From: Trichoplax sp. H2
Lineage: Eukaryota > Placozoa > Uniplacotomia > Trichoplacea
Assembly (NCBI GenBank): GCA_003344405.1
Contig: NOWV01000328.1
Coordinates: forward strand, 1 to 47,488
Reading direction: 5' to 3'
DNA length: 47,488 bases
Below are positions 33,817 through 46,643 of this stretch, piece by piece. Made by a program: the position numbers and the translations under genes. Under the pieces are notes generated by a model. That model had not been told where the DNA came from, searched no databases, and saw nothing but the letters and a program-made list of their open reading frames with translations. Each line of letters opens with the position of its first letter. Positions within the stretch are counted from its first letter, which is position 1.

Positions 33817-35730
33817 GCATTAGGAAAATACTAAATGAGTATTCCGCGTGCATTTCTACTGTTCATAAATTTCAAATCTCTAGCCAACTAAAATGCTAGA
33901 GATTTAACCATTCTGATGATCTTAAGTATTTAGAAAATAAATACTACACGATCATAAAGCTTAAATGTATAATAAGATCGCCCTCATTTTTTGTCGGTTA
34001 ACAGCACAACATTCTGGTATACTAGGGATATAAAAATATTTTAGAAGCTAACTTAGATTAAATCAATTATCTCATAATTTCTATACCATCTTTTAATATT
34101 TTTCCTCTAGAATTACATCAAATTAAAATTAGTACCGTAGCCTAAATTCATTGACTAGTTGATAAAACCATGTTTCAAGTATGGCTCAACATAAGAAAAT
34201 GTAATTTTATATCGTGAGCTCGTTTATTTTCATCTATTTCGTTTTTAACGAATGGATAGCAGAAATCAATGAAAACGTTTAATTGATTTCATTAGTAATA
34301 TCTGCCTTTCATTTATTCATCAAAACTTATATATGATTCCCAACAAAGAATGACTTATCAACTCAATTCAAATATCATGTTAAAAATGTTGGTATTTCAT
34401 GACACAATTTAATTGAATGCGACTTCCGTTTTTCAGTTCACAACTTACCAATTAATGCCCTGATCATTACCTTAAATCTTACGCTTTAGCATAATTAGTA
34501 CAAAAGTATATCTTACTGAAATAGCTTGCGTTATTAGGCTAGGTCTAAGTTTATGTCGTAAGTAATACGAGTTTTAGTTTTAGTACATCATGCACTCCAG
34601 TTGACCGTATCATCATGTACCTACTAATTTATTAGACATCCGTACAACTTAATATCAGCATCAATATGACTTAGCGCCACTTCCCTACACTTACTTTTCT
34701 AATTAACAATTTAGCTTGTCACATAGTAAAAGGATAAGTTTTTGTATCATAGAATCGAAGATGATAAGATAACATTGTTTCTAGGAGAAATTTTAGAAAA
34801 AAATATTAGCTCTACTTTATAAAGTCAAGGATTATCTAAACTGTTAAGTTCATCCTAAAATAAATCTGCAGCCACCATGGTGTGCTCTACTACCTATTTT
34901 ACTTGATGTTACTGTTTAAGTTAATTTAATAATTAAAACAGATTTGTAGTAGCTAATATCGCTAAGTCTGTAATAGCTATGCTCCATATAACAATTGATG
35001 TTATATTGTAATTGTAATTTCTGATCAATCTTTATTATTTAGGTATTGGATGTAATTAAGTTTAGAAACTAGTAAGATGATAGACTCTTATTTTGTAAAA
35101 GTTAAATCAGACATCAATCTAGCTGAAACCAAGATTATGCAGGTAATCCAGATTATAAAAGCATACATATAGAATAATTATGTTAGGAATAATGTAGTTG
35201 AAGAAACACGTCCTTGTAAAGGAAAATAAGTAAACTACAGCTGCTTACGAGTACGAAGATTTCTGTATAAAGGGAACAATTCGAATAGTAAAAAGGGTAA
35301 ATAAAAAAGATTATTTCATTAGTTCGGGTTGCATATAGAGCGTGGGAGGTAAATGCAATATTTAAGCAATCACTTTAGTTACAAGCATTTATTTTGTGAT
35401 TATTTATCACAGAAGTTAATTTATGACACATGTGTTCTATACATTAGGTCTCGTATCTGAATACGCGAATTAAGCTTAGGGGATTTCCTGTAACAGAATG
35501 AGTTTAAATGTGATCATTTGCTCACTAGAAATGTAGTTTAATTACTTTATTAGGTATACTACAGCTGGTCAATCAATACTATAGTGTGATTATTACATCT
35601 CAATAGTGTTCAATTTCTTAGTAACGTACTGTATGCTAGAAATCGAAGAAAACTACTAACAGACTTCAAATACTTATTTTATCTGTTAATCGATATTTAA
35701 GACTATACCATAAAAATATATTTGCGAAAT
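33817..35730. other. Non-coding stretch
   Basis: No gene or repeat recognised. Confidence 0.45.
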
Positions 35731-35735
35731 AGGTC

Positions 35736-36177
35736 TGTCACGGTACGTACTACCGTGAAGAAATAGCCATTTAAATTTGGTTAATAAAATATAGTGATAA
35801 TATATTACAACTAGTTACTTACAGTAAGAATTACTCTAATTATAAATGTGTTACAGTAAATTTAATGTTGTGCTGTAATGTGCACTGAAATTATTCTGTT
35901 AATGGACATATTGTAGTCCGACTGTGAAAAATTAGTTAGTAGATGTTTTCACCTAAGTATTTTTATAAGATGACTCATGATTGTTAGCTGCTGTAAAAGA
36001 GTAGATAAACCCGTCAGATAGTTGAATAAAATAGTTCTCAATTGTCTAGTTGAGTTTAACGTAGAAGCAAAGGCGTCTGAATTCTTGTTAGGTAGTTAAG
36101 GGATACTGAATCCCGGAGACTATAGTAATTTATAGATTTGTTGTACTTTATCCTTGTCACGAAGCTGGTTTGTGACA
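35736..36177 (+). mobile_element. Solo LTR family B (442 bp)
   Basis: Begins TGTCACGGTACGTAC and ends GAAGCTGGTTTGTGACA. Flanks AGGTC (35731-35735) and AGGCC (36178-36182) form a 5-bp duplication with one transition. It keeps the perfect terminal hairpin CACGGTA-CGTAC-TACCGTG (35739-35757). It has a TAGATAAAC box, AATAAA about 20 bases later and the GGCGT motif. Best-preserved B ends in the window. Confidence 0.85.
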
Positions 36178-36182
36178 AGGCC

Positions 36183-38780
36183 CTATAATGTTATGTTACT
36201 TAACTAGATAAGACTAGGATAAGGATGTAACATCAATTACCAAAGCAGCAATCACTTCTAATTAATAAAGCGTATGTTAATATTCATCTAAGCGACTTAC
36301 TTCCTAAATAACAAAATGTGCACTTTTCAGATACTTAAAAGAATTTTTATACTAATTCATTTTGTAAAGTAACGACAAATAATAACTTTGGATTTAGGCA
36401 ACAACAGTCAACAATAAATGTTTATAGCTATTTATTTAAATATTCTAACATTTATTGACATGGAGAATTTTAATTCCGTTGAAGAAAGCCCTTCTAAAAT
36501 ACTAACCACATTCAATTATTTGTTGCTAAAATATTGTAATATCATAACCTGATTTATTTAAGTGGGAACTTTAATTTTATAGATTTGGGCTTTGATACGG
36601 TATTCCTAAAAGATTATTAAATGATGCTAACATGCACATTAACATAAGAGTGCAATTTAAAACTCCTAGCAAGAAAGACATGACGATAATATCCAATGAC
36701 GTTCCTTAGTTCAATGTAATTTACATTGTCACCATAAAATCTAATTTATTGTTTAAATAGACATTATTCTGAGTGAATTTACTATGAAATGAAAGATTTA
36801 CTAAGCTTCAACAATTACGAGTAATATTGAAGGAAGAACTATATCCAGTCAGGTGATCTGACTTATATGTAACCAATCAGTAGCCGATAGACTACATACT
36901 TACAACTGTGTACGTCGTGCAATCAGCATTACATGATTTACAGATCCAGGAATTCGGAGATTTTACTCATTCTAGTTTTAAGAGATACACTGTAAGTAGG
37001 GAAGTTCTTAAGATACCCATTGAGGAGAATGTTAGTGGCATGTAAACTTTTATATTGCTAAGAGTAATTCTAATTCTATTTGGATACAAGTTAATAAACG
37101 TAACTTGTTGAGATTACACATGTATTATTTAATCCCTGAGTCTTTTCCGGATTACCTCGATGTCAACTCATGTATATTCATCAAGGGCTACAATTACAAC
37201 CGAGTTCACTTAACAAATTTATTTCAGCGGGTATGGCGGTAGCATGAATGAATAATTGCTTAATAAGCGCGAATTGGCCATCATGTAAAAAAAAGTAGAA
37301 CAAGTAATTAGTAGTCTGTGGAATTCAGCAGGGAACTAGGTTCTCATATATCGATGGTATAAAGGATCAAAATACAGGGAGAAGTAGCCTAATTACTATA
37401 ATGAGAAACAGTTCTTTATTAATCTTAGCCTGAAGTAACATTTGTGATATATAATTATTCCTAGCCGATGTAGTTTTAATACCAATTTTAAGATCTAACT
37501 TTAACTGACCTCTTTATGTACTGGGAAAGTGCATAGCAGTTGCATTGAATATGATGCTTGACTACGAAAATTTATTGCAACTATTATGGATATGAATGAA
37601 ATCAACATTTATGATCATTCTGAATTATTAGAATAGTCTCATTATTGCTGTCATAACATTAAAATTACACGTTACATATTTTAGAAATGATTATTAGTTG
37701 CGACATTGCTATTAATATCGTAAGGTATGTCTAAACGAGATTACTGTAGTAATGCGAAGGGAAGTAGACTTGTGTTTCATTGTAAGATGACCAATAATAT
37801 CGTAAAATAATACATGAAATAAGTCAATGTAGTTTAAAATTACGGAACCTAGAAATTAGAATCGTAATGGGTTAAGCATATAGAAAAGTGATGATTTATG
37901 AATCTTCAATTACAAAATATGAAGTTGGTACCGTAGAATGTAGCCTTGAATTGGCTTGTTAAGAATTCTATTGTTAGTCTTGGCTGTATTAGGAAATCTT
38001 GTAACCTTTTAGTCCTTTAACGTATTTTAGACTGATACCAAATTAAGATAAAATGAAATTTTATATAAACGTATGATTCGAGTAGCATGAGATTATTCTT
38101 AGAAGATTTAAATTAGGCTTATAGACTTTTAACTGATTAGTGAAACCAGTTACGTTCTTTTGCCATACTTTAAAAGATACCGAAACTATTAGTGCTATAT
38201 AATAGATTTCTAATAAAGCCATTTGCCTTTAAATTTGAGACATTTTATCTCCGATAGTGAGTTAAATACTAGGTACATCGGTGAAGAAGACTTTACTAGA
38301 TAGTGTTACTGTTCCTCCTCACGATAAAAGAAGATTATTAATATTTAGAGTTTTCGGTAGGTAAGTGACAGCGAAAAGAAACCTGTCAGTAGATTTCCAA
38401 ATTTAGTTTCTATCATTTTTAGCTTTTGTTCATCACAAATTTAGATTTATATAAACTTTCTATAGAATTTCTTAGCCGACACTTCTTTCTTAAATACAAA
38501 TTCATGAGAACAAATAACGGAAGAGCAATTATTGAATTGTGTAATTACCGCAAATATCAACTGAAGTTAGGGAAAAAGCAGCACAATATAATAATTTTAA
38601 CAACAAGCAAAAACACCTAAAAACTACAGTTAGAGTAGATTCACCTTGTCCCCTAAAAAATTCTAAATATTGAAAAGCTGCTCACGATTAAGAATAACTT
38701 ACTTTTTCTTCATAGCTTCTGAATTCAATAACTTCGAGCCTCTCATCTACTGATCTATCAAACTAAATCAACTATAATAT
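36183..38780. other. Long non-coding stretch
   Basis: No frame above background (a 64-codon TTG-opened frame at 38426-38620 is unassigned). No LTR ends recognised. Confidence 0.4.
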
Positions 38781-38782
38781 TC

Positions 38783-39190
38783 TGTGCTGTAAGACAGTGT
38801 AATAATGTTTTCTCAGTTGATGATATATTTAGTAATGTCTACCGTAGGTGTTGTGTTCAACATGTGATAGATGATCTCGTTAGAGGCTTAAGTATTTAAT
38901 ATAGCTAGCTTAGTAACTGTAATCCTTTTGAAGAGGAGCGATACAGTGCTCACACTAGAGCTTTATATGAAAGGTGTAAACTTTCCTGTATTTGAGATGC
39001 TAATACTGAAGTGTGTAGTGTATATTAATTAAGGTGCTAAGACTGTAAACGCGGAAAAGTATATAAGCGAGTAGTTAAGTATAATAAGATAGTTCTTTCT
39101 CGTTAGAGGTCCTCAGCTAATCGATTACGTTGTATCTTTGTAAAGGAGGTTTTGCTCAATACATCTTAATTTTCTAAAGTTTTGACGATT
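38783..39190 (+). mobile_element. Probable decayed LTR, B/D-like, ends unresolved
   Basis: A core near 39058-39150 has AGTATATAAGCG, then AATAAGATAGTTCTT in the same spacing as the TATA/AATAAA/AGTTCT block of families B and D. A hairpin-bearing start resembling TGTGCTGTAAGACAG at 38783 is the best candidate 5' end. I could not find matching flanks, so boundaries are approximate. Confidence 0.35.
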
Positions 39191-39530
39191 CTTGATCTAT
39201 CAACCTCACATTTGCAAAGAAAATGGTAGTCTCAAATTAAACAACTAGATATTTCGGTTAAATTATAATTTCACAGAATATAATACATAAATATATAGTT
39301 ACGCCATCTACTATTGCTAATAAAAATCGTAGTAAAGTAATCGAGTTTGGAATTTATTTCATTGCTAAATGAAATTTACTGTAATCAGAACAATTGGTGA
39401 TCGTTAAAAATACAAAACTTCGTATAACAGTATAAAATTAGAATGATAAATTAATAACTGTTGTAGGGGAATTGCCATTTAGTATTGCTTGCAGTACAAA
39501 TAGAATTCTGAAAATTACTATATGTAACTA

Positions 39531-39690
39531 TGTTGCAAACCAGCCCGGTAACAAGATAATGTAAATAATAAATCTGCAAATATTCTGCCTGAACCACGTA
39601 TCAGGCAATCAAATCCGTTGAAGAAACATTTGGAACACTTTCCCTAAAAATACAGCAGTTTCTTTGTGACTCGCATACCTTTAATTGTTC
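39531..39690 (-). mobile_element. Fragment of LTR family A 3' end, minus strand
   Basis: TGTTGCAAACCAGC aligns with the minus-strand A terminus TGTTACAAAATAGC at 18715, followed by an AACAAGATAA block and a U5 stem-loop (39586-39607, 7-bp stem TGCCTGA/TCAGGCA with the 8-base loop). Similarity fades after about 39690. Old and truncated. Confidence 0.55.
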
Positions 39691-41825
39691 TTAAATCAAA
39701 TAGTATACTTAAAAATAATTTTATTATAAAAAAAATACTTGATTTACGTACTTTTCTACAGCAGAAAGAAGTTAAAATTACCAATAATGGTGCTAATAAA
39801 AATCAAGTAGTAAGTTCACATTTAAATGTCTCATTAATACAGCAACATTTAAGACCATATATGTCTGATAAACATCAGAAGATAGCGAGATTATAATATA
39901 CTCATTTATAAGGTATTAGAGTCACAACATACAATCAACTAAGAATTAGTCTCAACCATATTTTTTTATGAAACAAGACGTGTAAAGCATGGACTATCTC
40001 GTAAAATAATTAAAGCCATGCCACTAAGCATTAATAACTTCTCTTTGATAAGAAAGCATCATGAGAAGTAAATATGACAGAGACTTTCTAGGATGGTGAG
40101 CCCTATTATCAAGTAATCAGATTTTGCCTATGCTTGCAAGCGAACTTTCTAATTTTAGATTATTTCCTTGATACAACAAATATCGTACTTAAGTGTTATA
40201 AATATCCGAATCAAAATTTAATCAAAATTTTCAAATCAATCCTGACGTTTAGTTTACAGATCAAATTCAGGTTATTAATAAAATTCATATTTTTAAGGGC
40301 AAAGTGCGTAACAACTCGAAGTAGTTATAAATTACTACCTAAATATTTACAATGGAATTCTTTTCTTCAAGAAATTGCTGGATTAAATTAAAATTTGCAA
40401 TACAATTTCTAAGCGAAACCAGTGTTATCAACATTGATTAAAACTACCGATTATATTGTAGTAAAATTAATTTATTATATACTATAATAGATTATGTTTC
40501 AAACAAAAGTTAATTTAATTCCAAATAAAGAAATGAGCATTGTTTGCTATTTTGCCGTAGAAAAAAACACAACGATTAAGATTACATTAGTCATTATATA
40601 AAACATATAATATAAAAGTTGAAAAGTTCACTAGTAAAGATTCTTTACTTCATTTCAAACCATATACACATATAACTTTATGTCAAAAGAAAAATTATCG
40701 TATTTGTCAGTATGTACCTAAATTTGGATACGGTTTTGGAAACATGTTTATAGTAAACTAAATAGGCGTCAAGAGCCGGTTATTTTGTTTATTTAAAAAT
40801 CGAAAAGCAATCTTTCTGGGTCATTAAAGCTAACTAATTTCTATATTATGATTCTTAAAGAAGTTGCAGACGATTTTTGTATAACCCATTAGCCTAAATG
40901 TTAACTATAACAACTTTCTCGAATAAGCTCTTTCGGCTAGCTAATTATTACATAAGAAAAAAAATTTATTCAATATATGCAAATCCAAAGCGTATACATA
41001 AACAAAAATTTCTATTTTGAAATTTAAAACAACGCCCAGCACGAAAAATAATACATTTTAATTGGACATGATAGTCTAGACGCTAATCGAAATAGGCTGC
41101 GTTTATACGGAAGTATTCAGATATAAAATGCCTGATTTCTCAAATTGCCGTTAACATATAGACCTCAAGAACAATTGTATTGCCATTTTTTATCCACATG
41201 CGTTCTAATTTTATTTAAATCGACAAAATATTTATTAGATCGCAATATTTAATAAATTTATACAATCATTTCACACTTAAAATATAATTTAACATTTTTT
41301 TTGATAAACAGCTGAGAATTTATGCTCGATATATTTGAAATCTTTCTTTAATACAGTCAATATGCTAGAAAGAATCTGAGCATACTTTAATTTAGGCCGT
41401 AATTTTCGATATTAATCTTAATTTCTGTCTTGAACAATTATATCGACTTTGAAATTATAGCAAGTATAAAAATGATTTCATATGTTTTTGTTTATCTTTT
41501 AGCTATTTAGAATAACAAAGGTAATTAATTATTACTCACCTGAATTATACAATAACTTGAAAATCATTTAGATTTCTTTCTCCTAAATTGAAGAAAAATT
41601 TCTATTTTTTTTAACTACTAATGGTTGCGAACACCCTCGTTAGAGTGTTTCGGCCTTGTTTTACTTTCATCGATAAAATACTATGCAAGCTTGCTATAAA
41701 CTGTTATCGGTAGAGTCAATATTTCATATTCTCTGAAATCTTAAATCCAGCTCTAAAATTTCTGTAATTAAGTAATTAATCATTATTAGACGTAATTACG
41801 AGCATTTGTAAAAGTTACATGTTAT
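39691..41825. other. Non-coding stretch
   Basis: Two short frames without ATG (39666-39896 and 40134-40391) are unassigned and Lys/Ile/Leu-rich. Nothing else seen. Confidence 0.4.
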
Positions 41826-41830
41826 TGATC

Positions 41831-43028
41831 TGTGACAGTGTTATATACTGTATTAGAGTAGAAATATCTATATTAGGATAATTTTGTTAGCCTATCCTTA
41901 TTTAGTTGACTACTAATTTGGACATACTGCGTTTTAATATAGGGCTGACTTTTTATAACAGTGACACATACTGTACAGTACATATACATTCTGAATTAAT
42001 AGTTTTAATCGGGAATGCAAATCATCTACTTACAGTTCCAATCATTGTGATTGTAAGTTACTTATGGTAGATTTTAAATTATCGTGAAAATGTTCCGAGA
42101 TGGGACATATCGTAATCTGACTATCCTGTATTAGTCATCACATGTCTATGTTCGTAAATACTGTTGTCTGCAATAAGGGAGCAGTAGCTAAAATTAATAT
42201 CTAACTCAGTAAATGATTCCAAAGTTAATCGTACTAACTATGGCTCATGAACTATTAAGGAATAGTATATAAATGCAGTATATCGTGTAATAAAGTGGAT
42301 TCTCCAACTTAGTGTTTAACGTAAAATACGAGGCGTATAAGTCTTTGCGTAGTCTGCTAGTAGAGCAAAAGTGTTTGTGATAGTGCAGATATCGTTCCTT
42401 GATACGTGGTTCAAGGAATTGACTTATTGATCGTACATTACGTAATCTTGTTGCAAAGATGTTTTGTGAAATTGCGATATATACCAATCACGAAATTTCA
42501 AATTTTAGAAAAATAAGGGCTTTATTCAATCTTATATAAAGATTAACTATACACAGCTCTACTCTAGCTGAATACTACTTCTAAAGACTTCTACAACGAA
42601 CTAACAGAATAATCTAAAGTTGTATGCTTTTATACTTTTCGTAGCATTCGCAGCTACAATCCGCACGGTAACCTTTTATCTTATTTTACACACAGTTAAA
42701 TTATTCTTAGTAACACTATTCTACTGCGGACCATCATTAATCAGATATGGATACGAATACAGTACTTACGTAGACATTATTCACACCAGCCAAAGTACAA
42801 TGAATTAACCATATCCTAATATATTATTTAAAGTTCCATTTTTTACTTATAGCCTTATTAGTAACTCAACACCTTACTGTATATAATCATCTATGCTCTA
42901 GCATAGAGTCTATACTACTACAGTCTATAGTTATAGCTACCAAATATCTCTTAGGATAAATATCTACCGTACATTATACTAAACATGGCTAACAGTCTAC
43001 AATCACAATACTAGTTACATTGCAGACA
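41831..43028 (+). mobile_element. Solo LTR family A interrupted by a nested C LTR
   Basis: The A body runs 41831-42471, and its last four bases GACA reappear at 43025-43028 after the inserted C element. The outer target duplication is perfect: TGATC at 41826-41830 and 43029-43033. Start TGTGACAGTG, TATAAA and AATAAA about 20 bases apart, U5 stem-loop at 42395-42418 with a perfect 8-bp stem. Very close to the copies at 263-856 and 17799. Confidence 0.9.
42473..43024 (-). mobile_element. LTR family C nested in A (552 bp)
   Basis: Same length as the reference C copy and nearly the same sequence. Its own duplication is GAAAT (42468-42472) and GACAT (43025-43029), one mismatch, created from the last four bases of the host A element plus one flanking base. 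It lies antisense to A. This proves that C inserted after A. Confidence 0.88.
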
Positions 43029-43033
43029 TGATC

Positions 43034-44121
43034 GTAGCAGACTACATTTTATATCTGAACTATTGAAGCCATACTTGACGGTAATTCTATCGAAATTTTA
43101 AGATTACTAGTCGATACAATTAACATTTAGTCTTATATGCAGTCAAGATTTCAATATATTATTTTGGAAATTGAGTATGGTTACCGACTTTAGCTTTCAA
43201 GTATGTTACACTGATATGTTATATGATTATCATTAATTATAAAATTTTGCTAGTGTAATTAGAAAAGTACGATACAGTTTCCTGAATTTTTATCTAGATT
43301 TTATATGACTTTAGAGAAAGTTGAATTTTGGATATTTTCAATCAGCGCTGAAAGTATAGTACCCTTAAGAATATTTTATCAACTTAATTAAAACTATGAC
43401 AAAGCATAATAACTAAAATTAATTAAATTCATCTGTAAAACTCTAGTATTTGGCATTGAACAAATAGTAGACATAATTACGACTCTTGTATCCATAGCAA
43501 TAAATAATTGAATAAGATAAATTATTTTAAAATACTAAAAATAAGTAAAATCTTAATTAGTTTATTTCTTCTCTACACTAAACTTTAATAGAATAAAATT
43601 TTTAACTATTCTTTCGTTTCTAATTTGATTTTTTTCAACGCAATTATTCTATATCCATATTCAGTATAATCAACGAGGAATATCATCTTCTTCACTTGTA
43701 AAGTTCTAGAAAGAATAGGTATATTGTCATCATAAAGATAGAATAATCGAAAGAATCGTTAATATATAAAACTGATGGCACAATGATTTTCTTTTAATAT
43801 TGCTTCAAAATTAACACGTTGAATTTTCAGCTTGGTAGACAGCTCGCTAGAATGTAATAGATAATTTTGTTTTCTGGTATTTTAACTCTAAATTTGTTCA
43901 TCTAAAGATTTTGCTCATGTGCATAACCGAGAAACATCAAAGACTAAATAATAAAATACTACGACTAAATTAAATTAGAAAATTCTAGATAGAACAGATC
44001 ATTTTTGGTTAATTACGGTTATAACTTAAGAGCACTACATTTGAGTACTCAATATTATATAACTATACTCTTCTAGGTAGTGTTAATCATTATACAGGAT
44101 TGCATTCGCTCTGGTTACGGC
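43034..44121. other. Upstream region of receptor 3
   Basis: No frame or repeat. A pyrimidine-rich TATACTCTTCTAG (ends 44075) looks like a splice acceptor about 45 bases before the start codon, so an untranslated 5' exon further upstream is possible. Confidence 0.35.
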
Positions 44122-45105
44122 ATGGCATCGAATACAAGTGATTTCAATTTTAATAAATCCCTTCAAGGAATGAAAACTGAAACCATCATTTTATCAAGCA
44201 TTTGGCTACCTTTATTTGTTCTAGGATTTATTGGCAATGTTTTAGTAACTTTAACAGTTTTGAAAACAAAAACTTTTCACTTGCCAATTTACTATTTGTT
44301 AGCTAGCATGGCTGTTTCAGATGCTATAAGCACATTATCGAGTATAGCTTATTTGCTTTTTCAGTTACTTTATGCTTACCTTGATATGCCGTTAGCCATC
44401 AAAACCTGGACCTGCCAATTTAACCTGGTGATTATATATTTGTCTTATTATACATCAACGCATACATTAACGTTTTTAAGCGTTGATCGCTATTACGCTA
44501 TAGTCCATAACTATCAAGTCCTTAAAAATTCTAGAAAGACTAAATTGGTAATAATAGCGACTTGGGCTTTAGGTTTAGGCATTTCAATTCCAATGATTGA
44601 AATATCTGGTGTGTCGCCGTTGTTTCCGTTTATATGCGATTACATCTATATCTCTACTGTTTTTGGTCGGATATACATTTCTATATTGTTCTTGACTGAA
44701 GTTATAATACCCTTTATAATTATGACTTATTATTACATTAGAACTTATCGCTATATGAAACAGCAAGTTAAAGAAATATCATCTATATGCGACAATGACA
44801 AAGTCGAAAAGCAAAAGAAGGACGCCATGAAAATGCTGGTAACAGTTACCGTTGTATTCATTTCATTTTCGTTTCTTTTTCATATCACAAAAATGGTAAT
44901 GGCCATTACAGCTAGAACTATGATCGATGTCTACCTTTATGATATTCCAAATGTTTACTTATACGGTGATGGTTTAGGGGTACTGCTTAATCTTATCAAT
45001 CCTATACTTTACTGCTTGAGTAGTAGATCATTTCGGGAAGCAATGCTTAATGCCGTCCGCGTAAAAGTAACTAGGAATGATATTGTTAGGTCCATAACAA
45101 TATAA
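44122..45105 (+). CDS. Rhodopsin-type (class A) GPCR, receptor 3
   Basis: Intact single-exon receptor of 327 residues from the first ATG. The frame is open 14 codons further upstream, but only from a GTG, so the ATG at 44122 is preferred; it also aligns the N-terminus with receptor 2. Landmarks: glycosylation sites N4 and N11, GN39 (1.50), Asp67 (2.50), Cys98 (3.25), DRY at 122-124, Trp148, ECL2 Cys172 in FPFICD, Pro197 (5.50) and NPILY at 293-297. As in receptor 2, TM6 lacks Trp6.48 (Ser250) and Pro6.50 (Leu252), and TM7 has Asp283 (7.39) in YGDGL. Residue 3.32 is Ile105 and 7.43 is Val287, so neither aminergic nor opsin. Clearly a paralogue of receptor 2. Ligand and G protein unknown. Confidence 0.94.
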   Translation: MASNTSDFNFNKSLQGMKTETIILSSIWLPLFVLGFIGNVLVTLTVLKTKTFHLPIYYLLASMAVSDAISTLSSIAYLLFQLLYAYLDMPLAIKTWTCQFNLVIIYLSYYTSTHTLTFLSVDRYYAIVHNYQVLKNSRKTKLVIIATWALGLGISIPMIEISGVSPLFPFICDYIYISTVFGRIYISILFLTEVIIPFIIMTYYYIRTYRYMKQQVKEISSICDNDKVEKQKKDAMKMLVTVTVVFISFSFLFHITKMVMAITARTMIDVYLYDIPNVYLYGDGLGVLLNLINPILYCLSSRSFREAMLNAVRVKVTRNDIVRSITI

Positions 45106-45416
45106 AATTGCACTATTAGGATCTATACAGCTTTGTAGAGCAAAATATGGTAAAAGCCAAACTTTTAAAAATAGATATTGCTATTAGCAATCTGTATCAT
45201 TTAAATTTCTTAACCGCAAAATTATGTTGTAAAAAATCTCTAAACTTCACTAGTCTGACTGAAGCCCTTCTTTACAAGGACCTAAACATAGTCAATGTAT
45301 TTTCTTTTTCCTTGGCTATCTTCACCTACAAATCAATAATATTTATTCACTCTCATTTTCGTTCTTACACTTTATTTAATCATTATCGCGTCAATATAAA
45401 TTTAAAATTACGTTAA

Positions 45417-45433
45417 AATAAAACTTCAATAAA
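45417..45433 (+). terminator. Candidate poly(A) signals for receptor 3
   Basis: Two AATAAA hexamers (45417-45422 and 45428-45433) about 312-328 bases after the receptor stop. An 89-codon ATG frame (45147-45416) fills the intervening 3' region and ends just before them. It has no recognisable domain and is more likely 3' UTR than a separate gene. Confidence 0.4.
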
Positions 45434-46100
45434 TATACTGTACTTATGCTTGGAGAAAAGCGAAATACAAACTATTCTATTCGATAGTATTTTAGTATTT
45501 GCATGTACTCTTGTTCTTGGAAGTAAAACTACTGATATTTCGCTCATGAAATACACTTATATGCCACCTTAAAGTAGAATTTTTCACTGGATCTAGCTCA
45601 ATTTTGAATTCGAACATGCTGTACTTAATAATTACAATAGACACTGTCAACTATAATTTCGTCATAAATAAATCATTATCCATAAATTAAAATTTTTTCG
45701 CGAGACATTATTTCTTATGTTTTCGCAATATCCATGATTATTATAATTCTCTTTGTTTCGTCACTCTATCATGTCCGTACTATAAATAAAAATTCAATAA
45801 AATTGTCTGAAGTATAACAACTAATAGCATTATCACATGTTTGATGAATGCCGTGACATCAATTTATAGCGGTAGTGAAAAGATTATCGTTTAATTAATG
45901 ACTAATTATGGAACTCATCTCTAAGGACTCCAAACTACAAGCGATTCCAGTTAAGAGCGAGACTATTTCAGATCCATAATATAATAGTAGCTTTTCCGTC
46001 AATATGACTTTCCATAATAACAGAAGTTCAACGTCAAAGTTTTTTATTTGCCCAGAAAGTCACAATCTTAATTCTATTAAATTTATCACTCCTAGAGAAA
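45434..46100. other. Non-coding stretch
   Basis: Nothing recognised. Confidence 0.4.
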
Positions 46101-46109
46101 ATAGAAATT

Positions 46110-46638
46110 TGATATTTAAATATAGTTCTGGCTTTTATGGTGATATATACAACCTACTAAAATTAGTAGTTAATTAGGGAATCGAGAATAATCTTCGTAC
46201 AACTCAAATCACTGTGATTGTAATTTGCTTATGGCAGATTTTAGATTATCATAGCAATGTTCCGAGATAGAACATATTGTAATCTGATAATTTTGCATTA
46301 GTCATTCGATGTCTAAGTTCATAAATACTGTTGTTTTCCATTAGGTAGCTGTAGATAAAATTAGCTTTTGATTCATTATCAGGTTTCATCGTTAAGATTA
46401 CTAACTACGATGTCTTTGATATTGTAAAAGAGTATATAAATACGATAAATCGTAAAATAAAGTTAGTTCTTATGATTAATGTTTAATGTAAGATACGGGG
46501 CGTCTAAGTCTTTTTGTAGTCTACTAGTATAGGAAAAGTGTTCCTGAAAGAGTAGATATTGCTACCTGATACGGGGTTCAGGATATCGACTGATTGATCA
46601 TGCATTATGTTATCCTATTGCATAGCTGTTTTGTAACA
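46110..46638 (+). mobile_element. LTR family A, diverged copy, 5' end unclear
   Basis: Aligns with A from about 46110 onward (GAATCGAG block, TATATAAATAC, AATAAAGTTAGTTCTT, GGCGTCTAAGTCTTT) and ends TGTTTTGTAACA at 46638. U5 stem-loop CCTGA-TACGGGGT-TCAGG at 46565-46582. It groups with the minus-strand copy at 18715 rather than with 17799. No partner for the right flank AATTT was found, so the start is approximate or eroded. Confidence 0.65.
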
Positions 46639-46643
46639 AATTT

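Noticed and set aside
42245-42487. 80-codon minus-strand frame
   Set aside because: Antisense to the U5 region of LTR A and running into LTR C; no family resemblance.
44584-44766. 60-codon minus-strand frame
   Set aside because: Shadow of receptor 3 on the opposite strand.
45147-45416. 89-codon ATG frame just after receptor 3
   Set aside because: No domain, low-complexity Lys/Leu/Asn/Phe composition, located between the receptor stop and candidate poly(A) signals; more likely 3' UTR.
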